A stretch of DNA of 27,131 nt from Phycisphaerae bacterium (lineage in GTDB: Bacteria > Planctomycetota > Phycisphaerae > UBA1845 > Fen-1342), in the NCBI GenBank assembly GCA_020058145.1, contig JAGVEP010000240.1:1-27131 (forward strand). Reading direction: 5' to 3'. The notes beneath the pieces were generated by a model. It made no database searches, was not told where the DNA came from, and saw only the letters and a program-made list of their open reading frames with translations. How positions within the stretch are numbered: position 1 is the first letter of the stretch; every line of letters starts with the position of its first letter. Positions 1-7,178 of the stretch are shown here, piece after piece. Both the position numbers and the translations under genes were made by a program.

Positions 1-132
1 CGACAGCTCACGGAACGCCTGGCGCCACACCGGCCCCCCAGGGGACGATGCCGCGCCAAGTCATCGGCGCGCCGGTCGTCGGAATATTCCGACAGTCTCG
101 CGAGCCTGGGGTTCGCGCAGCGCGCTCCGCGG

Positions 133-156
133 AAAACCCCACGCTGGCGCGTGGGG
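133..156 (-). terminator. Probable Rho-independent terminator
   Basis: An 8-bp perfect stem (CCCCACGC at 137-144, GCGTGGGG at 149-156) with a 4-base loop. Read on the minus strand it is followed by four T residues (complement of 133-136). It lies about 90 bases beyond the stop codon of the minus-strand lipoprotein gene ending at 247, so it fits that gene's terminator. The T-run is short, so this could also be a generic GC-rich hairpin. Bases 1-132 hold no gene I can support. Confidence 0.5.
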
Positions 157-246
157 CTCGGACAGGAGGCTCGCCGCGCAGGACGGCTACCACAGTTTCG
201 GACTACACTCGCTGGCCCGCGGGGCAGTCGGCCCGCCGTCCGGTAG

Positions 247-999
247 CTAATCGGATAGCAGGTTCGGAGCCACGCGGCGCCGGTTCCAGCCGTATTGCAG
301 AATCCCGGCGTGGCCGCCGAGGTGGCCGGTCCAGATCATGCCCGGCTGCCACGGCTCTTGTACCACTTTGGCACGCTGCTGTGAGTCCGGCACCGCGTGT
401 TCCAAGTCGAAGCCGATCTTGCCAACGGACTCCGTGTGGGCCCGGTCAACGGTGCCGAACGTCGTAGTGCCCCAGCCGAGGACGAGCCAATCGCATGACG
501 AGTACAGGTTGAGCAGCCGGCCGTCGATGTGGCCCAGTACAGCGGTCAGATCGTGAGTCGGGCTCACGGCGGACTGAACCAGCACCACGTTCCGCAGGTG
601 TACGTCCTCGGGCAGCGCCTCGACGACCATGACAACGACGCCTCCGCCGGCAGAATATCCAACCAGGTCAACAGGCGCCGTGGGCTGGCGCTGGCGGTAC
701 GCGGCGATCACGTGGGCGACCTTGGCGGCGTGCTGGCGATTGCCGGGGTAGTCCTGGAGCTGCCCCAGCGCGTTGTAGAAGGGCGTTTCCCACTCGTCGA
801 TGAGGATGGCGCTGTCGACCCCGGCGTCGCGAAAGGCGCGGTAGGCCTGGTCGAGATACCACGCTCCGCCGCCGATGCCGGGGAACATGTAGACCAGGCC
901 GCGCTCCTCCTCGTGCAGCGTTGGTGCGGGCGGCTTGAAACAGCCGCTGGCCATCACAGTTAGTAATACACCGCAGAGCAGGAGCGGTAGTGTGCGCAT
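247..999 (-). CDS. Lipoprotein, alpha/beta-hydrolase fold
   Basis: A 250-aa protein, probably an esterase- or lipase-like alpha/beta hydrolase of unknown substrate. The start at 999 is chosen because it gives a clean lipoprotein signal peptide (MRTLPLLLCGVLLTVMASGC), with the lipobox cysteine at residue 20; the 22 extra residues of the longer reading frame would mask it. After the signal come a glycine-rich early segment (MFPGIGGG, a typical oxyanion-hole region of alpha/beta hydrolases) and the nucleophile elbow GYSAGGG with the catalytic serine. A C-terminal GHLGGHAG segment could supply the histidine. The protein should be exported and anchored to a membrane. The Shine-Dalgarno is weak. 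It stands alone on the minus strand with a hairpin terminator downstream. The fold is well supported; the reaction is not. Confidence 0.75.
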   Translation of the reverse strand: MRTLPLLLCGVLLTVMASGCFKPPAPTLHEEERGLVYMFPGIGGGAWYLDQAYRAFRDAGVDSAILIDEWETPFYNALGQLQDYPGNRQHAAKVAHVIAAYRQRQPTAPVDLVGYSAGGGVVVMVVEALPEDVHLRNVVLVQSAVSPTHDLTAVLGHIDGRLLNLYSSCDWLVLGWGTTTFGTVDRAHTESVGKIGFDLEHAVPDSQQRAKVVQEPWQPGMIWTGHLGGHAGILQYGWNRRRVAPNLLSD

Positions 1000-1099
1000 C
1001 GATCCGAGGACCCTGGGCGATAAAGAAGCCGACGCGGCCGAGCGCTTCGCGGGCCTTGGCCACATGGATTATATGATCGGCAGCCAGCGAAGCAAGCGT

Positions 1100-1164
1100 A
1101 TCTTGGGCCGGAGAACGCGGGGTGTTGGTCGCGAGCCGAATCTGTCGGGTGCGTCCGCGGGCGG
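1100..1164. repeat. Dispersed 65-bp repeat, copy A
   Basis: About 58 of 65 positions match a second copy at 3770-3834, in the same orientation. Both begin with ATCTTGGGCCGGAGAACG and run to about TCCGCGGGCGG. Flanking sequence on both sides is unrelated. The copy sits directly in front of a gene fragment (1182-1337). Short open frames exist through both copies on both strands, but they do not extend into shared sequence, so I treat this as a non-coding repeat. The stretch 1000-1099 holds nothing I recognise. Confidence 0.75.
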
Positions 1165-1181
1165 CCGAGACGGCGTGGGCA

Positions 1182-1337
1182 TCGCCGGCGTTCGACACGA
1201 ACTCGCCCTACCTCGACGGCCGCGCGCCGCTGGTCGCCAACCAACCCGAGCAGCGCCGCTACCGGGCGCGGTACGTCGATGACGATTCGCCGGTCGGCGA
1301 TTGGAGCGACACGGTCGAGGTGACGGCGTACCCATGA
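1182..1337 (+). pseudogene. C-terminal gene fragment, fibronectin-like tail
   Basis: The last ~51 codons of an open frame ending with TGA at 1335-1337 read like the real C-terminus of a larger protein: FDTNSPYLDGRAPLV, then RRYRARYVDDD, then VGDWSDTVEV. The pattern of alternating aromatic and acidic residues ending in a GxWSD beta-strand resembles a fibronectin-III-like domain found at the C-terminus of many uncharacterised planctomycete proteins. Upstream in the same frame the sequence is just the 65-bp dispersed repeat, and no start codon with a ribosome binding site precedes it. I read it as a remnant left after a rearrangement joined the repeat to a gene end. The family recognition is from memory and moderate. 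Confidence 0.4.
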
Positions 1338-1465
1338 GGCGAGCGGCGACGGTAACGATTGGAGATATAACCAAATCTTGTTGATGGTGAACTGAAAAAG
1401 GCGGCGTACTCTCGGGGCCTGATGACGGGGTCCGAGCCGCCCACGATGGGCAGAGGAGTGCGCCG

Positions 1466-1603
1466 ATGAAAGAGTTTACGTATCAACCGTCCTGTCTGTC
1501 GGCGTCGTTTTCGACCGGAAGCCCGGGCGGAAGCAACGTATTTCGGCACTTGGTCGAGCACGCCAGAATTTTTGCGAACCGATCCGGGACATCGGCGGTC
1601 TAA
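1466..1603 (+). CDS. Possible 45-aa ORF upstream of ECF sigma gene
   Basis: ATG at 1466 is preceded by a strong Shine-Dalgarno (GAGGAG, about 1453-1458, seven bases away) and the frame runs 45 codons to TAA at 1601-1603. The product begins MKEFTYQPSCLSASFSTG and has no domain or membrane segment I recognise. The stop lies 21 bases before the ATG of the ECF sigma factor, so it could be a translated leader or a small hypothetical protein. The ribosome binding site is better than that of many genes here, which is the only real support. Bases 1338-1465 contain nothing else of note. Confidence 0.35.
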   Translation: MKEFTYQPSCLSASFSTGSPGGSNVFRHLVEHARIFANRSGTSAV

Positions 1604-1624
1604 TACAGGGATGAGAACGCCAAA

Positions 1625-2176
1625 ATGAACTCTCCGCGGACGGATGAAGGACTGTTGGCCGATTTTCGGACCGGCGACCGCGGCGCGCTGGCCGAACTCG
1701 CGCGGCGCTACGAGCGCGCGTGGCTGGGTGCCGCGCTCGGGTTCGTGGGCGGGCGTCGCGAGCTGGCGTGCGACGCCGTGCAGGAGACGTGGATGCGAAT
1801 TATTCGCTTCGCCGATCGCTTCGACCAGCGCAGCCGGTTCAAGACCTGGGCGTACCGCATCCTGATCAATCGCTGCCGCGACCTGCTGGAAATGGAAAAT
1901 GGACACGTCGTCGCGGAAATGCCGGCCGCTGCGGCCGCGCCGGCGTCACGAGCGGCGCGACCGGCCGAGCTTGCCGATGAGCATGACTCCGTTCGCCGGG
2001 CGGTGTCGCAATTGCCTCCCGAACAACGCGCGATCGTGTTGCTGTGCTACCACGGCGATCTCACGCATGAACAGGCGGCGGAAATACTCGAACTCCCAAG
2101 CGGCACGCTTAAATCGCGCCTGCACGCGGCGCTCAACGAATTGCGCCGGATGCTCGCCACGGAGTTTCAGCCATGA
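1625..2176 (+). CDS. RNA polymerase sigma factor, ECF subfamily
   Basis: A 183-aa ECF-type sigma-70 factor. Region 2 is seen at about residues 20-95 (LAELARRYERAW, then AVQETWMRII and SRFKTWAYRILINRCRD), ending in the conserved TWxYRIxxNxCRD core-binding/-10 element. Region 4 covers roughly residues 128-180 (LPPEQRAIVLLCYHGDLTHEQAAEIL, then GTLKSRLHAALNELRR), the -35-binding HTH. There is no region 3, as expected. An AGGGATGAG ribosome binding site lies 9 bases before the ATG. The stop overlaps the next start by four bases (ATGA), so sigma factor and the DUF4349 membrane protein are translationally coupled. That protein is the likely anti-sigma partner. A possible ECF-like promoter (GAACC at 1576, TCTA at 1599, 18-base spacing) lies just upstream but is weak. 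Confidence 0.9.
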   Translation: MNSPRTDEGLLADFRTGDRGALAELARRYERAWLGAALGFVGGRRELACDAVQETWMRIIRFADRFDQRSRFKTWAYRILINRCRDLLEMENGHVVAEMPAAAAAPASRAARPAELADEHDSVRRAVSQLPPEQRAIVLLCYHGDLTHEQAAEILELPSGTLKSRLHAALNELRRMLATEFQP

Positions 2177-3339
2177 ATCCACAACCAGACAACAAGCTTG
2201 AATCCGATCTCGCGCGCCTGACCGTCTGGGATGGCGGCGCCCCCGACTTGTGGCGCGCCGCGCTTGCCGCAGCGTCCGTCGCTGGGACGAAAACCGCGCG
2301 CTGGTTCGCGTCACGCTGGGCGCTGGGCGCGTTCGGCATGGCGGCCGCGCTGGTTGTTTTCGTAGCGCTGCTGCCGTCGCTTTCGCGATCGCGGTTAAGG
2401 ACGTATGAGCCGAAATCGGCCGCCATTCCATCGGCTCCATCGCTGGCAAAGAGCGAGGCTTTTCTGAGCCCGTCGTTCGGTGATGCGAACGACGTGGCCC
2501 GCAACGCAGGGGGCGAAGGCCGTTTCAGCAATGACAATACCGAGTCGATTCCGAGCCACCATTTCGGCACCCCGTCAACCCCAGGCGGCGGCAGCGGGGC
2601 AGTTCAATCCCCGGCTTCCCACGCGACCGCCGGTCGCCAGATCGTCCACAAAGCCACGATCGAGCTCCTGGCGGATGATGTGCGGGCCGCGTTTCTAAAA
2701 GCCGGACAGCTCGCCAGCGAGGCCCACGGCGAATATGTACAGGATTCCGCCCTTACCGGGGCCGACGACAAACAGCTTCAGGCCAATCTCACGCTGCGGG
2801 TCGCTGCGGAACGCCTTTCCGACGTACTGAACGAGTTGCGGCAGTTGGGCAAGGTGCGCAGCGAACGCACCGACGGCGAGGACGTCACTTCCCGAGCCGT
2901 CGATCTTGACGCGCGCCTTCGCAATGAGCAGCGTGTCGAAGCCGAACTGCTGGATTTGCTCGAATCCCGCAAAGACGCGGCGCTCAAGGATATCATCGAT
3001 CTGCGAGCGAATCTCGCCAGCGTGCGAAACGTCATCGAGCAGTTGACCGCTCAGCGGCAAAACCTCGCGCGGCTTGTCTCGCTCGCCACCGTGCTCGTAA
3101 TCATTCGCCCGAGCGACACTCCGGCCGTCCCGCCGCCGACGGGCATTGGCGCGTACTTCGGCGACGCGATTTCGACGATGTGGCAAAAAGGCCTGCGCGT
3201 GCTGGCCGACACACTGGCGATGCTGCTGGGCGCGTTGATCGGCGGCCTCCCGTGGTGGATTTTGCTGGCGGCGACGCTGCTCCTGTTCCGCAACGCGAGG
3301 CGGCAGTCGTGCGTCGACCGCGATCGCCGTGTCAAATAG
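2173..3339 (+). CDS. DUF4349 membrane protein, putative anti-sigma factor
   Basis: A 388-aa protein coupled to the preceding ECF sigma factor by a 4-base ATGA overlap. Residues 1-45 are cytoplasmic, and a hydrophobic segment follows at about 49-70 (FGMAAALVVFVALLPSL). A low-complexity Ser/Pro/Gly linker spans about 80-150. A DUF4349 domain starts near residue 154 (KATIELLADDVRAAF) and contains a long coiled-coil (about 215-305, LDARLRNEQRVEAELLDLLE). A final hydrophobic segment lies at about 344-372, ending in basic residues. DUF4349 proteins often sit next to ECF sigma factors, so a role as membrane-bound partner or anti-sigma factor fits. However, I see no zinc-finger HxxxCxxC motif at the N-terminus. 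The extracytoplasmic coiled-coil would be the sensory part. Function is inferred from context. Confidence 0.8.
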   Translation: MNPQPDNKLESDLARLTVWDGGAPDLWRAALAAASVAGTKTARWFASRWALGAFGMAAALVVFVALLPSLSRSRLRTYEPKSAAIPSAPSLAKSEAFLSPSFGDANDVARNAGGEGRFSNDNTESIPSHHFGTPSTPGGGSGAVQSPASHATAGRQIVHKATIELLADDVRAAFLKAGQLASEAHGEYVQDSALTGADDKQLQANLTLRVAAERLSDVLNELRQLGKVRSERTDGEDVTSRAVDLDARLRNEQRVEAELLDLLESRKDAALKDIIDLRANLASVRNVIEQLTAQRQNLARLVSLATVLVIIRPSDTPAVPPPTGIGAYFGDAISTMWQKGLRVLADTLAMLLGALIGGLPWWILLAATLLLFRNARRQSCVDRDRRVK

Positions 3340-3380
3340 CGCAGTGACTCGGGCGGGTGGCGTGGCGACAACGAGGGTGC

Positions 3381-3412
3381 CATGCCGACACCGGCACTGC
3401 GGGGTCGGCATG
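3381..3412 (+). terminator. Strong hairpin downstream of DUF4349 gene
   Basis: A perfect 9-bp stem, CATGCCGAC (3381-3389) and GTCGGCATG (3404-3412), around a 14-base GC-rich loop, 41 bases after the stop codon. It is well placed to end the sigma/DUF4349 transcript but lacks a following T-run, so it may act by pausing, be Rho-assisted, or simply be a dispersed hairpin. Confidence 0.4.
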
Positions 3413-3769
3413 TCCTGACGTCGCCGACACCCCCGATCACCGGAAGACCATGTCGACCCGAGCGTATTTGTTGTCCGAAATCACGGTCGAGCTCCCGGCG
3501 GGCTGGTACTTTGTGACGATTGAACCGTATGAACCGCGTGATTGCGTGCTTATCTCTTGAGCATCACGGCGCCGTAGGGCCGTACCTCATCCGGCGTGTG
3601 CGTCCTCAGAGCCGCGCGGGCGAAGCAAGCGGGTATTCGGACTTGCATCCTTTCAGAGCAAGTGCTCTAATAGCGCGTAGCGGTGGCAGACTGGTCGCCG
3701 GCGGCGACGCTTCCAGCGCTGCGTTGAATCGAGTCAGTCGGTTCTCTGGGATCAGTGCCTTGCGGGCTG
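3413..3769. other. Gene-poor intergenic stretch
   Basis: No gene I can support. An ATG at 3450 opens a 36-codon frame to 3560 with only a weak CCGGAAG element before it; its product (ending EPYEPRDCVLIS) matches nothing I know. A short palindrome, AGAGCA-AG-TGCTCT, lies at about 3655-3668. The longer minus-strand frame through this area runs across the dispersed repeat and looks spurious. Confidence 0.5.
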
Positions 3770-3834
3770 ATCTTGGGCCGGAGAACGAGGCATGTTGGTC
3801 GCGAGTAGAATCTGTCGGGTGTGTCCGCGGGCGG
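3770..3834. repeat. Dispersed 65-bp repeat, copy B
   Basis: Second copy of the repeat at 1100-1164, same orientation, about 89% identical by eye, with unrelated flanks. In the frame reading LVASRIC, the two-base difference near the middle (CC to TA) is synonymous in two adjacent codons, while other differences change residues, so there is no clear sign of coding constraint. The next 300 bases (to 4173) are the long upstream region of the hydrogenase operon. Confidence 0.75.
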
Positions 3835-3884
3835 ACCAAGGGGGTGCGCTCCTATTGGACGCTCTCAGCGACCGCACGCCTGGT

Positions 3885-3929
3885 CATTTTCATTGTATAG
3901 AGGATATATACCTCGTCTTAGTGACTAAG
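3885..3929 (+). promoter_or_regulatory. AT-rich double-palindrome, candidate operon promoter region
   Basis: In otherwise GC-rich DNA, 3885-3929 is strikingly AT-rich and carries two adjacent palindromes: GAGG-ATATATA-CCTC (3900-3914) and CTTAG-TGA-CTAAG (3917-3929). Candidate -10 hexamers (TATAGA at 3896, TATATA at 3905) are present, but no confident -35 element. It lies about 245 bases upstream of the first gene of the Hdr-hydrogenase operon. The region in between (3930-4173) has no gene, so a long leader would be implied. This is inferred from sequence shape only. Confidence 0.3.
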
Positions 3930-4173
3930 GCGGCGCGCCCGCCGGACCCGCGGCGACCACGCTGGCGAGTCGGCGCGCGCGTACGCGACGTGCGTTGGAG
4001 TTTGCTGTTGACGCCCTGGCCAAGCTGTCGCGGCCGGCGGCTTTCGTTGCTTTGATGACCGATACGTGCGCCGCGCGAAGCCGCGCGGGTCGCAACGTGT
4101 CGTCCACGGTGCCGTACCGGGTTGGTTGCTCTCCCCCGGGCGCCTGCACCCGCGGTTGTGAGGTAGGCGAGTC

Positions 4174-5367
4174 ATGTCAGTTGCAACTTCGTACGAGTTT
4201 TTAGACAAGGTGATCCACGCCACCCCGGACGGCGAGGAGATTCGAAAATGCCTGCAGTGCGGCACTTGCAGCGGCGTGTGCCCCTACGGGTTCGCGATGG
4301 AATATCCGCCGCGTTCGCTCATTGCAGCGCTGCGCGCCGACGATTTCCACGGCGTGCTGGAGAGCGACACGATCTGGCTGTGCGTGTCCTGTTTTGCTTG
4401 CGCCAGCGTCTGCCCGGTCAAGATTCCGCTGACGCGCGGGCTGTTGGCCACGCTGAAGACGGAAATGCTGGTCGGCGGCAGTATCCCGCAGGAGTTGCAG
4501 ACCGCCTTGGGGAATTCTCGCCGCTATGGGAATTCGCTCGGTGAATCACCACGCAAGCGGGCGGATTGGACGAAGGACTTCACGGTGCCCGTCCCCGTGC
4601 TGGCCGCGCACAAGAAGCCCGTGGATGTGTTGTGGTTCGTGGGTGACTATGGCTCGTACCATCCGCGCGTCCAGCAAGTGACCCGCGCCCTGGCGAAGTT
4701 GCTGTTCGTGCTGGACGTGAAGTTCGGCATTCTCGGCGCGGAGGAAAACAGCGACGGCGACACGCAGGCGTTCACGGGCGAATGGGGCCTGTTCGAGCTG
4801 CTGGCCCGCAAGAACACGCAAGCGATGCTCAAGTATCAGTTCGCGGAAATCCTGACCGCGGACCCGCATGCCTTCAACGCGCTCAAACACGAGTATCCCC
4901 GGCTCGGGTTGGACCGCCCGGTCAAGCACTACGCGCAATTTCTGACGGAGCACTTCGAGCGTCTGCGGCCGCTGCTGCAGAACCGTGGCCCGCAGCGCGT
5001 GACGTATCATGACCCCTGCTATCTCGGGCGGGCCAACGACAACAACCTCTACGAGGAGCCGCGGCAGCTCCTCCGCGCTATCCCCGGCTTGGACCTGGTG
5101 GAAATGTCGCACAACCGGGCACTGAGCATTTGCTGCGGCGGCGGCGGGGGCGGCATGTGGCTCGATGGCTTTTCCTGGGAAAAGGCCCACGCGCGCACCA
5201 CGGAATGGAGAGTGAAGGAGGCGTTGGCGGCCGGTGCCCAGGTATTGGCCGTCGCGTGCCCCTACGAAACGCCACGCTTTGAGGACGCCGTCAAAAGCAC
5301 GGGCAACGAAGGCAAGCTCAAAGTGAAGGATATCGTCGAACTGCTGGTCGAGGCCGTCTTCGGCTAG
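4174..5367 (+). CDS. HdrCB/HdrD-like Fe-S oxidoreductase subunit
   Basis: A 397-aa soluble protein resembling an HdrC-HdrB fusion (HdrD type). Residues 26-36 (CLQCGTCSGVC) and 70-80 (CVSCFACASVC), each followed by CP-type ends, bind two [4Fe-4S] clusters. Two CCG-type domains follow. The first is stripped of cysteine: the usual first cysteine is D158 (FVGDYGSY) and the later CxxC position reads TADPHAFN. The second keeps C282 (HDPCYLGR), C320-C321 (CCGGGGGG) and C362 (ACPYE), but the usual second cysteine of CxxC is Glu. It is paralogous to the C-terminal half of the membrane protein at 7179-9266; both share RRYGNSxGxS. It probably carries electrons between HdrA and the ETF. The ribosome binding site is GAGGTAGG about 8 bases upstream. 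It is the first gene of the operon. Confidence 0.85.
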   Translation: MSVATSYEFLDKVIHATPDGEEIRKCLQCGTCSGVCPYGFAMEYPPRSLIAALRADDFHGVLESDTIWLCVSCFACASVCPVKIPLTRGLLATLKTEMLVGGSIPQELQTALGNSRRYGNSLGESPRKRADWTKDFTVPVPVLAAHKKPVDVLWFVGDYGSYHPRVQQVTRALAKLLFVLDVKFGILGAEENSDGDTQAFTGEWGLFELLARKNTQAMLKYQFAEILTADPHAFNALKHEYPRLGLDRPVKHYAQFLTEHFERLRPLLQNRGPQRVTYHDPCYLGRANDNNLYEEPRQLLRAIPGLDLVEMSHNRALSICCGGGGGGMWLDGFSWEKAHARTTEWRVKEALAAGAQVLAVACPYETPRFEDAVKSTGNEGKLKVKDIVELLVEAVFG

Positions 5368-5378
5368 GAGCGCCTGCG

Positions 5379-6149
5379 ATGGACATCGTCGTGCTGTGCA
5401 AGTTCGTGCCGGACCTGGTGGAAGATCTCGAGATTGACGCGAGCACCCACTTGCTGGACCGCAACTTTCTCCGCCTGATGCCAAACGAGCTGGACGACCA
5501 CGCCCTCGAAGAAGCGCTGCTGCTCAAGGAGCGCCACGGGGGCACGGTGACCGTGGTGACCGTAGATGCGGGGGACGTGGATGAGGCCCTGTACACGGCC
5601 GCGGCCAAAGGGGCGGACCGTGTCGTCAAGATCGTCGGCGAAGGGTTGGACCAGGGGCTCAGCAGCCAGCGCTTGGCCGCGCTCTTCGCGCAGGCTGCCG
5701 GCGAGTGGCCGCATGACCTGATTCTGACGGGTACGCAGGCGGTCGACGACTTGGATGGGTTTGCCGGCGCGCTGGTCGCGGCTCGGCTCGGCATGCCCTA
5801 TGTCGGTTACGTCACGAAGGTCGCCAGCGAGAACGGGGCGGTCGTCGCCCGCAAGGAGTACCCGGGTGGGCTGAACGCCGACATCGAGATCGTCGGCCAG
5901 GCGGTCCTGGGGATTCAGTCCGCGGAGAAGCCGCCGCGGTACGTCGTGACGAGCAAGGTCATGGCGGCGATGAAGTCGGTCACGATTGAGGAGTTTGAAG
6001 CGGGGGACGCTCAGGCCGACCTGGAACTGCCGATCACGGGCATGGCGGTGCCGCAGTCGGCCGCCCACGCCGAGATGATCGTGGGCAGTGTCACGGAGGT
6101 CGCGGAAAAGCTGGCCAAGCTGTTGCGCGAGCGCGGCCTGGTCGCTTGA
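5379..6149 (+). CDS. etfB: Electron transfer flavoprotein beta subunit
   Basis: A 256-aa EtfB/FixA-family protein of typical length. It begins MDIVVLCKFVPD and carries the beta-subunit hallmarks NELDDHALEEALLLKE (about residues 45-60), the nucleotide-binding GTQAVDDLDG loop (about 123-132, the counterpart of GxQaiDdd), and a C-terminal EEF helix typical of the recognition region. It forms the AMP- or FAD-binding half of the ETF with the next gene. The TDxxTGQ-like loop of strongly bifurcating ETFs is replaced by TQAVDDLDGFAGALVA here, so whether this subunit binds a second FAD or AMP cannot be decided by eye. An AGGAG ribosome binding site overlaps the upstream stop codon, 8 bases from the ATG, so it is in the same operon. 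Confidence 0.93.
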   Translation: MDIVVLCKFVPDLVEDLEIDASTHLLDRNFLRLMPNELDDHALEEALLLKERHGGTVTVVTVDAGDVDEALYTAAAKGADRVVKIVGEGLDQGLSSQRLAALFAQAAGEWPHDLILTGTQAVDDLDGFAGALVAARLGMPYVGYVTKVASENGAVVARKEYPGGLNADIEIVGQAVLGIQSAEKPPRYVVTSKVMAAMKSVTIEEFEAGDAQADLELPITGMAVPQSAAHAEMIVGSVTEVAEKLAKLLRERGLVA

Positions 6150-6188
6150 TCTGACATTGTGGGCGCGTGGCCCGCTTGAGGATGAACC

Positions 6189-7160
6189 ATGTGCGGCGAC
6201 ATTTGCGTAGTTGTTGAGACGTTACGTGGGCAGGTGGCCGAAATCACCTACGTGATGCTGGCGGCCGGCCGGCAGTTGGCACAGGGTCTCAAAACGAAAC
6301 TGACCGCCGTTTTGCTGGGCCAGGGGGTCCAGAAACTGGCGGACACGCTCGGAGCTGCCGATCGCGTGGCGGTCCTCGAGCACCCGGCGCTCGCCGAGTT
6401 CAACCCGGATGCCTACCTGACGGCGCTTGCTGCGGTGTTTGCGGGACGTACGCCCCGCGTGATACTTTGCGGGCACACGGCGATGGGTACCGATCTGGCC
6501 TGCGGCCTGGCGCGCCGGCTGAAACTGCCGGTAGCGACCTCGTGCCGAACGTTTGCCATCGAAGGCCCCGACGCCACGTTCGCGGCCCTGACGTGTGGTG
6601 GAAAACTGATCGCCGCCGGGCGGTTGCCGGACCCGAGTTGCGTGGCGACGGTTATGGCGGGCGGCTACAAGGCAGACGCGGGCAAGGTGGCGAAGACGCC
6701 GCCCATCGAGACGCTGCCCGTGCCGGCCGGCCTGGATGCCGTCCGCACTCGGTTCAAGCAGTACATCGAACCGCCCGCGGGCGACGTGGATATTGCCAAG
6801 CAGCCCATCCTGGTTTCGGTCGGACGGGGTGTGCAGAACAAGGACAACATCGCGCTGGCGGAGGAGTTGGCCAAGGCGCTGGGCGGCGTGGTATCCGGCT
6901 CGCGGCCCGTCATCGATCAAGTCTGGCTGCCATCCACGCGCCTGGTCGGGAAGTCGGGCAAGCAGGTCAAGCCCAAGCTCTACCTGGCCTTGGGAATCAG
7001 CGGGGCGCCCGAGCATGCGGAAGGCATGCGCGACGCGGAGCTGATCGTGGCGATCAACCGCGACGAAAAAGCCCCGATTTTCGGGTTTGCGCATTTTGGT
7101 GCAGCCGTGGACGTGCTGGAGCTCATTCCGGCGTTGACAGCAAGGGTCAAGCAGGCGTAG
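6189..7160 (+). CDS. etfA: Electron transfer flavoprotein alpha subunit
   Basis: A 323-aa EtfA/FixB-family protein. The N-terminal domain (about 1-190) is the Rossmann-like ETF domain with GHTAMGTDLACGLARRL. The C-terminal FAD domain has the signature GRGVQNKDNIALAEELAKAL (about 213-232). SGSRPVID, then KSGKQVKPKLYLALGISGA and the family's IVAINRDEKAPIF follow: all the usual FAD contacts, including the SR and the GxxGxxVxPKLYxAxGISGA stretch. It pairs with the preceding EtfB. The ribosome binding site is GAGGA six bases upstream. It has no extra ferredoxin domain at the N-terminus, unlike some clostridial bifurcating ETFs. Given the next gene, its electron partner is probably the membrane Fe-S/cytochrome b protein. 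Confidence 0.93.
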   Translation: MCGDICVVVETLRGQVAEITYVMLAAGRQLAQGLKTKLTAVLLGQGVQKLADTLGAADRVAVLEHPALAEFNPDAYLTALAAVFAGRTPRVILCGHTAMGTDLACGLARRLKLPVATSCRTFAIEGPDATFAALTCGGKLIAAGRLPDPSCVATVMAGGYKADAGKVAKTPPIETLPVPAGLDAVRTRFKQYIEPPAGDVDIAKQPILVSVGRGVQNKDNIALAEELAKALGGVVSGSRPVIDQVWLPSTRLVGKSGKQVKPKLYLALGISGAPEHAEGMRDAELIVAINRDEKAPIFGFAHFGAAVDVLELIPALTARVKQA

Positions 7161-7178
7161 TCCGTCCGGGATCATGGC

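Noticed and set aside
3606..3839. 77-codon minus-strand open frame across repeat copy B
   Set aside because: No ribosome binding site, composition like random high-GC sequence, and the matching frame in copy A shares only the repeat itself.
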